Source of the DNA: Pisaster brevispinus
Taxonomy: Eukaryota; Echinodermata; Asteroidea; Forcipulatida; Asteriidae
Length of the DNA stretch: 64,000 bases
NCBI GenBank assembly: GCA_023634235.1
Contig: JAMKCF010000014.1
Coordinates: 3,237,501 to 3,301,500, forward strand
Reading direction: 5' to 3'
Shown here: positions 13,558 through 25,845 of the stretch, one piece after another
How the letters are laid out: every line of letters begins with the position of its first letter
Numbering within the stretch: the first letter of the stretch is position 1
Translations under genes and position numbers: made by a program
The notes under the pieces: model-generated
The model's input: only the letters and a program-made list of their open reading frames with translations
The model's database searches: none
Told to the model about the DNA's origin: nothing

Positions 13558-14316
13558 GACATATCAAAGGTAGCGTATTTGAAGAGACATCGTAAAAATG
13601 CAGTAATTATGTGAAACAAAAACATTTTATATTTACACAATGTACACAAAAGTAATGCTACAGTAAGGAAAATCAGGTGAAAGAGTTTATTGTAGCATAC
13701 TGGTGAAGCTATTCAAGAACAAGAGCGTAATAACAAATTAACAATGAGAACTTGTCCGAAAACAGACTGCATGAGCTCACTGAAAATGATTCCACACAAA
13801 TGTATCATCAATAAGAAAACATCAATTAGAGTCATCAAAGTTAAACTAAAATATCAGAGCCAGTATATGTGAATGTATTATTTTTCGTTATGGCATTATT
13901 TTTCATTAAAAGTGAATTATGAATGAATCTATTTGCTAAAATGTATCAATTTGCTAAATGAATTGAAGTCTCACAACCCTTAAGTAAAGTGAATGAAGAT
14001 AATTATGTTAATTATTATTTCTTAATGGACAGATAATAGAGTATCACAGTACAATAGCAATGTGCAGAAGATGTGCTCCATAAGGGATATTCGTAACAGT
14101 TGGTATTTCTGGTCAAGCAAGACACATTAACCTGTAAGTATTAATTAAAGTTGGTTAATGTGAAACATCAATTAATGTGCTTAGTAACGATCTTAATGAA
14201 AACTCTGACATTTGAACAATATTGTAATTGCAATAATCACTAAGTCACAATGAAACTGTTTATCCTTGTCACAAACAATGTTCTTTGTACAAAAAAATGG
14301 TTGCCTGTGCAGTACT
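13558..14316. other. AT-rich spacer between Helentron ORF and minisatellite
   Basis: No gene is seen. ATG, TAAT and AATT-rich DNA follows the transposase stop. If the Helentron is complete its 3' untranslated region and perhaps its 3' terminus lie here, but I found no clear terminal hairpin. Confidence 0.4.
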
Positions 14317-17300
14317 GACCCTGCTCACCTGGGAGTCTTTTTCACTTACTGAGTCTGATGTACTGAAGTGGGGTGACATCATGACCCTGCTCACCTGGGA
14401 GTCTTTTTCACTTACTGAGTCTGGTGTGCTGAAGTGGGGTGACATCATGACCCTGCTCACCTGGGAGTCTTCTTCACTCACTGAGTCTGATGTACTGAAG
14501 TGGGGTGACATCATGACCCTGCTCACCTGGGAGTCTTCTTCACTCACTGAGTCTGATGTACTGAAGTGGGGTGACATCATGACCCTGCTCACCTGGGAGT
14601 CTTCTTCACTTACTGAGTCTGGTGTACTGAAGTGGGGTGACATCATGACCCTGCTCACCTGGGAGTCTTCTTCACTTACTGAGTCTGGTGTGCTGAAGTG
14701 GGGTGACATCATGACCCTGCTCACCTGGGAGTCTTCTTCACTCACTGAGTCTGGTGTACTGAAGTGGGGTGACATCATGACTCTGCTCACCTGGGAGTCT
14801 TCTTCACTTACTGAGTCTGATGTACTGAAGTGGGGTGACATCATGACCCTGCTCACCTGGGAGTCTTCTTCACCTACTGAGTCTGGTGTACTGAAGTGGG
14901 GTGACATCATGACCCTGCTCACCTGGGAGTCTTCTTCACCTACTGAGTCTGGTGTACTATAGTGGGGTGACATCATGACCCTGCTCACCTGGGAGTCTAC
15001 ATCACTTACTGAGTCTGATGTACTGAAGTGGGGTTTTATCATGACCCTGCTCACCTGGGAGTCTTTTTCACTTACTGAGTCTGGTGTACTGAAGTGGGGT
15101 GACATCATGACCCTGCTCACCTGGGAGTCTTTTTCACTTACTGAGTCTGGTGTACTGAAGTGGGGTGACATCATGACCCTGCTCACCTGGGAGTCTACAT
15201 CACTTACTGAGTCTGATGTACTGAAGTGGGGTGACATCATGACCCTGCTCACCTGGGAGTCTTCTTCACTTACTGAGTCTGGTGTACTGAAGTGGGGTGA
15301 CATCATGACCCTGCTCACCTGGGAGTCTTTTTCACTCACTGAGTCTGGTGTACTGAAGTGGGGTGACATCATGACCCTGCTCACCTGGGAGTCTTTTTCA
15401 CTCACTGAGTCTGGTGTACTGAAGTGGGGTGACATCATGACCCTTCTCACCTGGGAGTCTTCTTCACTTACTGAGTCTGGTGTGCTGAAGTGGGGTGACA
15501 TCATGACCCTGCTCACCTGGGAGTCTTCTTCACTCACTGAGTCTGGTGTACTGAAGTGGGGTGACATCATGACTCTGCTCACCTGGGAGTCTTCTTCACT
15601 TACTGAGTCTGATGTACTGAAGTGGGGTGACATCATGACCCTGCTCACCTGGGAGTCTTCTTCACCTACTGAGTCTGGTGTACTGAAGTGGGGTGACATC
15701 ATGACCCTGCTCACCTGGGAGTCTTTTTCACTCACTGAGTCTGGTGTACTGAAGTGGGGTGACATCATGACCCTGCTCACCTGGGAGTCTTTTTCACTCA
15801 CTGAGTCTGGTGTACTGAAGTGGGGTGACATCATGACCCTTCTCACCTGGGAGTCTTCTTCACTTACTGAGTCTGGTGTGCTGAAGTGGGGTGACATCAT
15901 GACCCTGCTCACCTGGGAGTCTTCTTCACTTACTGAGTCTGGTGTGCTGAAGTGGGGTGACATCATGACCCTGCTCACCTGGGAGTCTTCTTCACTCACT
16001 GAGTCTGGTGTACTGAAGTGGGGTGACATCATGACTCTGCTCACCTGGGAGTCTTCTTCACTTACTGAGTCTGATGTACTGAAGTGGGGTGACATCATGA
16101 CCCTGCTCACCTGGGAGTCTTCTTCACCTACTGAGTCTGGTGTACTGAAGTGGGGTGACATCATGACCCTGCTCACCTGGGAGTCTTTTTCACTCACTGA
16201 GTCTGGTGTACTGAAGTGGGGTGACATCATGACCCTGCTCACCTGGGAGTCTTTTTCACTCACTGAGTCTGGTGTACTGAAGTGGGGTGACATCGTGACC
16301 CTTCTCACCTGGGAGTCTTCTTCACTTACTGAGTCTGGTGTGCTGAAGTGGGGTGACATCATGACCCTGCTCACCTGGGAGTCTTCTTCACTCACTGAGT
16401 CTGGTGTACTGAAGTGGGGTGACATCATGACTCTGCTCACCTGGGAGTCTTCTTCACTTACTGAGTCTGATGTACTGAAGTGGGGTGACATCATGACCCT
16501 GCTCACCTGGGAGTCTTCTTCACCTACTGAGTCTGGTGTACTGAAGTGGGGTGACATCATGACCCTGCTCACCTGGGAGTCTTCTTCACCTACTGAGTCT
16601 GGTGTACTATAGTGGGGTGACATCATGACCCTGCTCACCTGGGAGTCTACATCACTTACTGAGTCTGATGTACTGAAGTGGGGTTTTATCATGACCCTGC
16701 TCACCTGGGAGTCTTTTTCACTTACTGAGTCTGGTGTACTGAAGTGGGGTGACATCATGACCCTGCTCACCTGGGAGTCTTTTTCACTTACTAAGTCTGG
16801 TGTACTGAAGTGGGGTGACATCATGACCCTGCTTACCTGGGAGTCTACATCACTTACTGAGTCTGATGTACTGAAGTGGGGTGACATCATGACCCTGCTC
16901 ACCTGGGAGTCTTCTTCACTTACTGAGTCTGATGTACTGAAGTGGGGTGACATCATGACCCTGCTCACCTGGGAGTCTACTTCACTCACTGAGTCTGGTG
17001 TGCTGAAGTGGGGTGACATCATGACCCTGCTCACCTGGGAGTCTTCTTCACTTACTGAGTCTGGTGTGCTGAAGTGGGGTGACATCATGACCCTGCTCAC
17101 CTGGGAGTCTTCTTCACTCACTGAGTCTGATGTACTGAAGTGGGGTGACATCATGACCCTACTCACCTGGGAGTCTACTTCACTTACTGAGTCTGATGTA
17201 CTGAAGTGGGGTGACATCATGACCCTGCTCACCTGGGAGTCTTCTTCACTTACTGAGTCTGATGTACTGAAGTGGGGTGACATCATGACCCTGCTCACCT

Positions 17301-17665
17301 GGGAGTCTACTTCACTCACTGAGTCTGATGTACTGACGTGGGGTTTTATCATGACCCTGCTCACCTGGGAGTCTTTTTCACTCACTGAGTCTGGTGTACT
17401 GAAGTGGGGTGACATCATGACCCTGCTCACCTGGGAGTCTTTTTCACTCACTGAGTCTGATGTACTGAAGTGGGGTTTCATCATGACCCTGCTCACCTGG
17501 GAGTCTACATCACCTACTGAGACTGGGGTGCTGACTGCTGAAGTGGGGTGACATCATGACCCTGCTCACCAGGGAGTCTACTGCACTTACTGAGTCTGAT
17601 GTACTGAAGTGGAGTGACATCATGACCCTGCTCACCTGAGAGTCTTCTTCACTGACTGAGTCGAG
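14317..17665. repeat. 66-bp minisatellite, about 50 units
   Basis: The unit starts GACCCTGCTCACCTGGGAGT and ends GGGGTGACATCAT. Variation is concentrated in three spots: TTTTCA/TCTTCA/TACATC, CTTACT/CTCACT/CCTACT, and GATGTA/GGTGTA. Because 66 is divisible by three and the unit lacks stops in several frames, the minus strand is open for 1075 codons (17496-14269), and the plus strand shows three long frames (14285-14962, 14975-16612, 16625-17551) broken only by TAG at about 14960 and 16610. No coding family matches. Array margins are degenerate at the right end (about 17520-17665). I regard it as non-coding satellite DNA. Confidence 0.95.
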
Positions 17666-18856
17666 ATCAGATGAAGTGGGGAGTCATGTTAAACTTTATT
17701 TTGTGAGCCACTGAGGTTTAGATCCATTACAAAGGTCAGTGTTAATTTCAGACTTTCTTTGAGAATCTTTTTGTAATCATGCATTATATAACCCTTTCAG
17801 ACATAGTTGTTTGGATTGTTTGTGACCCAATCATTCAAAATGTTCTTGTCATAAATCACTCCAGACCAAAATTGTTAGGACTTGATTGAATTATTTTATC
17901 TTATGATAAGCTTTTGTCATTTGGGCTTACTGGCCCCAGTATTTTGGAATCATTTTCTTTAGGCATTTATGTTCAATAACTTATTTCAGTGGATTTTCAA
18001 AATGTGATTTTGCATATCATCAGAACAGAGTCTGAAACCATCAACTGTCAATGTACAGAGCTCTTTCGTATTATGGGCTTGAAATTATGAAGTATTTGGG
18101 TCATGAACCATTTGCTAAATTTTACCAATTATACTTTCATTTCAGAGTTATAATCCCGAGTGTACAACTGACCATCATAGCTAGAGTGTCACCATGATGA
18201 ACATTCGCTTGCACTGTGACAGCTATAGATGTTGTGAACATCAAAGTTTTGGTAAGTGTTTTCCATGATATATGAGAACCATATCTACATACCTCAGGCA
18301 TGCAACTTTTCAGCTGATCAGCTGATTTCCTCTTTTTTCTTTACTAGTACTGCCATAGAAAACTGAAAAACACTGTACAAAGTTAAGTGTGGTTGCTGGT
18401 TGGCAGTTTCCTCTTTTTTTCACAATTACAAAGTTGCATGTCTGATATCTGTTTAAAAATTATCATATGTGTTGCTGTAGTATAAGTTTTATCATGTGTC
18501 ATAATACTCATCTGAAATATTTTACACCTGTCGTGTACATTTTCTTTACAAGATACAGTGTATTTTATTATCTGGTAGAATTTGTGTTTGTTTGAAGACA
18601 CAAAGATCTACTGGAATGATGTTTTTAACAGTGATCTTTGTAAAAGCCGAAAATAATGAAGATAAAATTTGACAACATATCTATCATTTATATTAGCACA
18701 GGTGAAAGACCACATCATCTTTCTCATGTAAAAGACCACATCATCTCCCTGGGGTGTAGGACTTCATCACTCAGGTGAAAGACCATATCTCCCTCGGGTG
18801 TAGGACTTCATCAGGTGAAAGACCTCATGGCATCTCCATTGGGCATGAATGACCAT
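17666..18856. other. Gene-free spacer with short local repeats
   Basis: No exon is recognised. Around 18700-18845 a short degenerate repeat occurs (variants of AGGTGAAAGACCACATCATCT and GGGTGTAGGACTTCATCA). The rest appears unique and AT-rich. Confidence 0.5.
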
Positions 18857-19113
18857 GGCCCAATTTCATAAAGCTATTTACCGGTACATTTTTGTGCTTA
18901 CTGTAGCAGAAAAATGTGTGTAAGCATAAACATACTTCACCATAATTTCTTAAGTTCACCATGGCTTTGCATTGTTACGTCACTCGTGCGCTAACCGCGG
19001 GTTAGCCAGCATTTACCCTTGTTTACGGTAAACAGCTTTATGAAATAAAAATTCTGCTAAGGGACGCTCCCTAAGCACAAAACGGCTGCTTACATGTTTT
19101 ATGAAATTGGGCC
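18857..19113. mobile_element. MITE with GGCCCAATTTCATAAA ends
   Basis: A perfect 16-bp terminal inverted repeat (GGCCCAATTTCATAAA at left, TTTATGAAATTGGGCC at right) bounds 257 bp containing the words GCTTACTGTAGCAGAAAAAT and TTTACGGTAAACAGC. A second complete member lies at 48351-48585, and fragments occur near 20319-20545, 46270-46520, 50385-50510 and 51135-51180. No target-site duplication is obvious. Confidence 0.85.
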
Positions 19114-19575
19114 GATGTCTGAAACATTTGATTGTTATACTATGGTATTAAATTCGAATATATTCAAGTACAGTACTCAGGCAAGAATCCTAGGGTTTTT
19201 TTACCTCAGAAAGTAAAGTATGCTTAGCAGAAACAAGTTAACATTTAGTGTCTTATTATTTTTTACTAGTTCTTTGCCGGTCAGAGAAGAGCAACTAAGT
19301 TTGTACTTAGTAATTTTCTGCTTAGCAACATAAGAAAATAAGTTCTATCAGCATTATTAAAGATTTATACATTGTATGTATCGTTACTTTTGCAAAGTAA
19401 ATATGATTAAACTTTGTGCTTTTGGGAACATTCAGGTGTGAACATGTCTAACGTGCACCTAAGAAAATGTGCCTGTAAAATGAAACAATAACTAGAAGTA
19501 GTTTTGTTAAAGCAAAAAGAGCATTGTAAAATGTATCCATTCAGTAAGTGGTTGCCAGTGAATAATGTGGTAGTA

Positions 19576-19710
19576 CACTGCTAAAAAAATCTTAATTAAA
19601 AAAATATATTCTTGTGTCACTTCCTTAAACTTTTTCTAGGGAGTGACACAAGAAATATTTTCTCAAAATAAGATGTTTTTCTCATTTCAAGAATACCATT
19701 TTTAGCAGTG
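19576..19710. mobile_element. Mariner-like MITE with TA duplication
   Basis: The 135-bp element has 12-bp perfect terminal repeats (CACTGCTAAAAA and TTTTTAGCAGTG) and is flanked on both sides by TA, the Tc1/mariner target. Inside is a second inverted pair (TTCTTGTGTCACT and AGTGACACAAGAA), so the element can fold into a nearly continuous hairpin. Confidence 0.85.
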
Positions 19711-19714
19711 TATG

Positions 19715-20010
19715 ATGGCTAAGTCATTTCGTTGTGGGTTAGAATCCCCACATAACAGTTGTGTTCTTTGGCAAGGCACTTAACCACAATTGCCTTGTAC
19801 AAATTGGGGAGGTAGTGCTTTTTGTTCTACTATTTAGGCTTCTGGTAGGTGATACCCAAGCCTGTTAAGGGGGTAATCCTGTTAAGGGGGTAATCCTGTT
19901 ACAGCCACAGGAGTAGGTGGAAACAGCTCCTGGTAAACAGTTGGCTTTAGCCCACACCTTCAAGCGGCTTTGTGGCCTTGTGTGTGCGGTGAAATAGCAC
20001 ACCCAAAAAA
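19715..20010 (+). mobile_element. SINE-like dispersed repeat, copy 1
   Basis: This stretch shares ordered blocks with 27355-27585: GGTAGTG, CAGGCTTCTGGTGG-like, GGGGTAACCCTGTT-like, AGGAATAGGTGG-like, GCTCCTGG, and AGCCCACA followed by CTTCAAGCGGC/CTTGAAGTGGC. The left part (GTTAGAATCC, GGCAAGGCACTTAACC) has the look of a degenerate tRNA-derived head. A local 21-bp duplication (GTTAAGGGGGTAATCCT) is present at 19864-19900. Confidence 0.6.
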
Positions 20011-21779
20011 TTGCCAACAAACTCCGTTGTTTTGTAATCTTTGAAATCTTTCCAATGAATTCCAATTCATGTGACATACAGTAGCAACACATAAAAGCAA
20101 ATTGCCATAATCAATACAAGAGATGACTAAATCATATGACTAATTACATATGATGGAGGAGTGAATGTCTGTCGAGGTACACTGGCAGAGGCTACAAACT
20201 TGTTTGCTCATTGTCATATTATAGCTTGATACCTAAATTGTGGACAAACCTTTGAGTAAAATATTTATTTGCCTTTCTAAATTAGCTATGTTGTAATATT
20301 TTTTTGAACAACTGTCTAGGCCCAATTCCATGGTGCTACTTACTAAAACTGTATGCACAAGAAACACTTCAGTGGTATGACAAGTAACTTTAGTATCCTG
20401 TAGACTTCACAATAATTATCTGGAAATTGGTTTGTCGACTTCCTCCTTACTGATAAAATATGCTTGGCGTAAGCACGGAAATATTTGCTTCTGCAAGCAT
20501 TGATGTTTTGCCTACATTAAGCAGGGCCATGAAAATCGTCCAAGGTTTTTACTACCTGGTCTCAAAAACTCTCTTTGGGCCATTTAAGGCATTGCAACAG
20601 TATTAGATCGATGGGGGTTTAAACTATCAACAAATTAGGGTAGTTCATTGACAATATACTACTATCCTGGAAAATATATGTGAAAATGCTTTGAATACTA
20701 TAAAATGTAAGGTACATCTTTTCCGTTTGATGTTTTCTATAATAAAATATCAAACCTGCATTTTTATGTCTGTTTGTTGTTACTGAGTACAGTCTTTGGC
20801 TGAAGTAGTAAATATGGGATGTGATGGGACACTGACCCTATAGCCATAGAAAGGGTTAAATATTCTTTGCTGTAATCTTTCTCCAATGAGTTCTAAGTTT
20901 AAAACCCGTGAACTATCCCTCATTTAAACGAATGAGCCCTAAAATAGTAAATATTGGGTATGACTTTATTGTTTATTTTGGTTTATGCACACCCATGAAA
21001 AATGTATTTTTCTTTTCTACACCTTTCCCCATTCAGCTACAATTCGAGCCTCATTGCAACCCCAACAGGTTTGTTGTTTGCTATATAGTGATTTCCCGAA
21101 GTAATGCGTTCGCACAAGAACCTTAAAAACGTGGTTTCAGGCGAATGGGTAGCCTTGTTTCCTTCACGATTCAGCTTCAAGTAATGCCTTTGCATAAGAA
21201 ACCTAAAAGATCGTTTTCCGGTGAACGGGACCCAAGCGCAGACAAGACTGACACGCGGGCAACATCGTCACAACTCACGGCGTTCTATTTTCAACGTTCA
21301 CGCTGAATAACAACAAGATCTGAGCGGACACGTCGATCTGCGCTGAGAGCAAGAAAAATCTTCTCGATTCTTGTGAATGAACGTAGACTTGTGTCAGTCG
21401 GCGCAGGAATGACTCTTTATAGTATACTCTACATACAAAAATCGCAAAAACACAGATCATATGGGTTGAAGACTTGATCAAATTGAAAAAAAAGCAAGCA
21501 AGAGCACCGTTAAACTCGTATAGCGCCCTCAATCGTTTAAAATTGTTAAAGCTTGAGTCCGTTTTTATTTATAAACTCACAGATTATAGGCAAAGTACCC
21601 ATGGCGTTAAATTTGCCTGAGAATTTGTTTTTTTTGCTACTGACTATGTTTTAATAAGTTTTGAAGCTTTTAAACTGAAAGTCAATAAAATCTTATTTGT
21701 TTTAAGAAACGTTTGTGTAATCTAGGACGTTAAATTTGAGCTTAATTGAAAAATTATTTTTCTAGAAGTCGGGTTTGTT
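20011..21779. other. Gene-free spacer
   Basis: Apart from a damaged copy of the GGCCCAATT-ended MITE (about 20319-20545, CTAGGCCCAATTCCATGG to GCAGGGCCATGAAAAT) I see no feature. Open frames here are short and show no splice-consistent similarity. Confidence 0.5.
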
Positions 21780-22144
21780 TTCACTTTATCCTGTGTGTTT
21801 GTACACAGATACAAAACGCGCAATAAATGACGTCATGATGACGTTTCATGAATTTTTTGCCACGCTACACAGCTACATAATAAGACGAGTCTATATTTGA
21901 AAACAGTTTGTGGATCAGACATATACTTCTTGAGATATGGTGGGAACAAGATTGCCTAATTAAATATTCATGTCATTGTAACTCAGCTAATTAATTAAGA
22001 ATTTTAACAACTTTTTTGTTATGACAAGTTCATGTACTAAGCTTCAGTTTGATATAAGAATTAAGTCTCCCATTTTTATTATTTAAGAGTTTAGGTTTGT
22101 ACAAAATCGTGTACAAATGCTATGGCGATTTTGACAGAAACAAA

Positions 22145-22193
<49 letters not shown>

Positions 22194-23773
22194 TAGACAC
22201 TAAGTGTTTGTGAACAAACACAAAGCTGTTCCGTTTTGTTGTGCTTTGATTAATTGATCCAGACATTTAAAGTGAGCCTAAATTCAAGATTGAACGATAT
22301 GGTTCCATTTCCAGTTGACCCGAAATTAAAGGTCAACATGGGGTTACGGTAACCCAAGGCTTATCTTCAATGCTCAAAGGGTTTATAACTGAAAACAAAG
22401 AAAATTGGCTAAGTAATTATTGAGATATAGGCCCACTTCCAGTTGACCCGGAAGTAAAGGTCAACATGGGGTCAGGGTTACCCAAGTTCAATCTTTAATG
22501 CTCAAAGGATCTATAACTGAAAAGAAATTGAAAATCGGTTTTATAGTTCTTGAGATATGGTCCCACTTCCGGTTGACCCCTAGTAAAGGTCAACATGGGG
22601 TCATGGTTACCTAAGGCTGATCTTTGGTGCCCAAGGACTCTATAACTGAAAAAAAGTTTGAAAATCGGTTGTGTAGTTCTTGAGATATGGTCTCACTTCC
22701 GGTTGACCCGGAAGTAAAGGTCAACATGGGGTCATGGTTACCCAAGGCTGATCTTTGGTGCCCAAGGAGTCTATAACTGAAAAATGTTTGAAAATCGGTT
22801 GTGTAGTTCTTGAGATATGGTCCCACTTCCGGTTGACCCCTAAATAAAGGTCAACATTGGGTCACTTTTTCCCAAAGCTAATCTCCAATGCCCAAGGAGT
22901 CTATAACTGATAAAAGTTTGAAAATCGGCTGTGTACTTCTTGAGATATGGTGCTGCAAAGATTAACTAGTTAAATATTCAAATGTAGCGCCCGGGACAAA
23001 ATCGTCGAGCGCCCTGGGCAACATAATCACGACGTACATGTACACATGCACAAGCCACCGTTTCAATACGCTATAGATCGATATTTTTGTATAAATAGTG
23101 TGCAGCGACTGGTACCCAGAAGTCGGCTATTTCGTTACGGCATTTCGCGTGCATTTTTCTCTGTGTCGCAGGGCATCCTGACTACATTTTTAGTCGATGA
23201 ACGGAACCTTGTCTCCAAGCCATTGGTGTCCGATTTGTCACTGAATCGTTAATTATCGTGGAAATTGTTCTACTTTGATTAGTTTTAATGACCAGGAACA
23301 TCTCTTATTAAAAGCAATTAACTTTTCAAAACAGTTTATGTAATTTAGGAAACTAATTCGTAATTTTAATTGAAAATATCGTGTTTTTGACTGTCAAAAC
23401 ATTTGCCCTTTCAGCGCCAAGTGTTTTGTACACAGAGCAAAAACGCGCCAACAAATGACGTCATTGATGACGTTTTATGAATTTTTGCCACGCTACAGAG
23501 CTACATAATAAGACGAGTCTATATTTGAAAACAGTTTGAGGATCAGACATATACTTCTTGAGATATGGTGGGAACAAGATTGCCTAATTAAATATTCATG
23601 TCATTATAACTCAGCTAATTAATGAAGAACTTGAACAATTTTACTCTTAGCATAATTTCATGTTCTAAGCTTCAATTTGATGTAAGATCTGAATCTCCCA
23701 TATCTATTATTTTAGAGCTTAGGTTCGTACAAAATCGTGTACAAAAGCTATGGCAATTTTGACAGAAACAAAG

Positions 23774-23805
<32 letters not shown>

Positions 23806-25517
23806 CTAGACACTAAGTGTTTGTGAACAAACACAAAGCTGTTCCGTTTTGTTGTGCTTTGATTTATTGATCCAGACATTTAAAGTGAGCCTAAGTTCAA
23901 GATTGAACGATATGGTTCAATTTCCGGTTGACCCGGAATTAAAGGTCAACATGGGGTTACGGTAACCCAAGGCTTATATTCAATGCTCAAAGGGTTTATA
24001 ACTGAAAACAAAGAAAATTGGCTAAGTAATTATTGAGATATAGGCCCACTTCCAGTTGACCCGGAAGTAAAGGTCAACATGGGGTCAGGGTTACCCAAGT
24101 TCAATCTTTAATGCTCAAAGGATCTATAATTGAAAAGAAATTGAAAATCGGTTGTGTAGTTCTTGAGATATGGTCCCACTTCCGGTTGACCCGGAAGTAA
24201 AGGTCAACATGGGGTCATGGTTACCCAAGGCTGATCTTTGGTGCCCAAGGAGTCTATAACTGAAAAAAGTTTGAAAATCGGTTGTGTAGTTCTTGAGATA
24301 TGGTCTCACTTCCGGTTGACCCGGAAGTAAAGGTCAACATGGGGTCATGGTTACCCAAGGCTGATCTTTAGTGCCCAAGGAGTCTATAACTGAAAAAAGT
24401 TTGAAAATCGGTTGTGTAGTTCTTGAGATATGGTCCCACTTCTGGTTGACCCCTAAGTAAAGGTCAACATTGGGTCACGGTTTCCCAAAGCTAATCTCCA
24501 ATGCCCAAGGAGTCTATAACTGAAAAATGTTTGAAAATCGGTTGTGTAGTTCTTGAGATATGGTCCCACTTCCGGTTGACCCCTAAATAAAGGTCAACAT
24601 TGGGTCACGTTTTCCCAAAGCTAATCTCCAATGCCCAAGGAGTCTATAACTGATAAAAGTTTGAAAATCGGCTGTGTACTTCTTGAGATATGGTGCTGCA
24701 AAGATTAACTAGTTAAATATTCAAATGTAGCGCCCGGGACAAAATCGTCGAGCGCCCTGGGCAACAGAATCACGACGTACATGTACACATGCACAAGCCA
24801 CCGTTTCAATACGCTATAGATCGATATTTTTGTATAAATAGTGTGCAGCGACTGGTACCCAGAAGTCGGCTATTTCGTTACGGCATTTCGCGTGCATTTT
24901 TCTCTGTGTCGCAGGGCATCCTGACTACATTTTTAGTCGATGAACGGAACCTTGTCTCCAAGCCATTGGTGTCCGATTTGTCACTGAATCGTTAATTATT
25001 GTGGAAATTGTTCTACTTTGATAAGTTTTAATGACCAGGAACATCTCTTATTAAAAGCAATTAACTTTTCAAAACAGTTTATGTAATTTAGGAAACTAAT
25101 TCGTAATTTTAATTGAAAATATCGTGTTTTTGACTGTCAAAACATTTGTCCTTTCAGCGCCAAGTGTTTTGTACACAGAACAAAAACGCGCCAACAAATG
25201 ACGTCATTGATGACGTTTTATGAATTTTTTGCCACGCTACAGAGCTACATAATAAGACGAGTCTATATTTGAAAACAGTTTGAGCATCAGACATATACTT
25301 CTTGAGATATGGTGGGAACAATATTGCCTAATTAAATATTCATGTCATTAAAACTCAGCTAATTAATGAAGAACTTGAACAATTTTACTCTTAGCATAAT
25401 TTCATGTTCTAAGCTTCAATTTGATGTAAGATCTGAATCTCCCATATCTATTATTTTAGAGCTTAGGTTCGTACAAAATCGTGTACAAAAGCTATGGCAA
25501 TTTTGACAGAAACAAAG

Positions 25518-25549
<32 letters not shown>

Positions 25550-25552
25550 TAA
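21780..25552. repeat. Higher-order satellite: 130-bp units in 1.6-1.75 kb blocks
   Basis: A junction segment (containing TAAGACGAGTCTATATTTGA) recurs at 21891, 23509 and 25253, so the blocks are 1618 and 1744 bp long. Each block has an AAT microsatellite (22147-22193, 23774-23802, 25516-25552), then 130-bp units carrying GTTGACCCGGAAGTAAAGG and TTCTTGAGATATGGTC, then a unique 0.7-kb part including GTAGCGCCCGGGACAAAATC. The second block has one more 130-bp unit than the first, which explains the 126-bp length difference. The unit contains the perfect palindrome ACTTCCGG-TTGAC-CCGGAAGT. A 68-codon open frame is duplicated at 23046-23252 and 24789-24995, but its match simply reflects the block duplication. 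Confidence 0.9.
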
Positions 25553-25730
25553 TAATCCCAAGAAAAACAAAACCTGTTCCGACTGCTAAGTCGGAACAGC
25601 TAAAAATAATAATCCCAAGAAAAACAAAACCTGTTCCGACTGCTAAGTCGGAACAGCTAATAATAATCCCAAGAAAAACAAAACCTGTTCCGACTGCTAA
25701 GTCGGAACAGCTAAAAATAAAAAATAAACT
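25553..25730. repeat. Three tandem hairpin units
   Basis: The phrase CCCAAGAAAAACAAAACC followed by a perfect stem (CTGTTCCGAC, loop TGCTAA, GTCGGAACAG) and CTAA occurs three times, with stems at 25574-25599, 25631-25656 and 25685-25710. It abuts the third AAT microsatellite of the satellite block and shares the word CTGTTCCG with the start of each satellite block (22226 and 23840). Confidence 0.9.
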
Positions 25731-25845
25731 TTACACCATAGGGTGTTAAAATTACACTAATTACTGTTTATTGCAATTTTCTCATCGGTATCTATATGGC
25801 CTTTGAGACGACACCCATGGTGTCAATTTTAACACCACCGTTTTT
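25730..25845. mobile_element. Short inverted-repeat element
   Basis: Arms GGTGTTAAAATTACAC (25742-25757) and GTGTCAATTTTAACACC (25820-25836) are inverted copies with one inserted base, spanning about 95 bp. It looks like a small MITE; the ends and target duplication are unclear. Confidence 0.6.

Noticed and set aside
14269..17496. 1075-codon minus-strand frame (and three long plus-strand frames) as a repetitive protein gene
   Set aside because: The openness follows from a 66-bp unit lacking stops. Both strands are open, the unit has no domain similarity, no splice or promoter context stands out, and changes do not favour silent positions on either strand.
23046..24995. Duplicated 68-codon frame (23046-23252 and 24789-24995) as a paired small gene
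   Set aside because: The identity reflects the block-level satellite duplication; no splice signals or family similarity support it.
25553..25730. Three regularly spaced identical hairpins as a CRISPR-like array
   Set aside because: The host is animal DNA; the repeats are long with short, AT-rich low-complexity gaps rather than distinct spacers.
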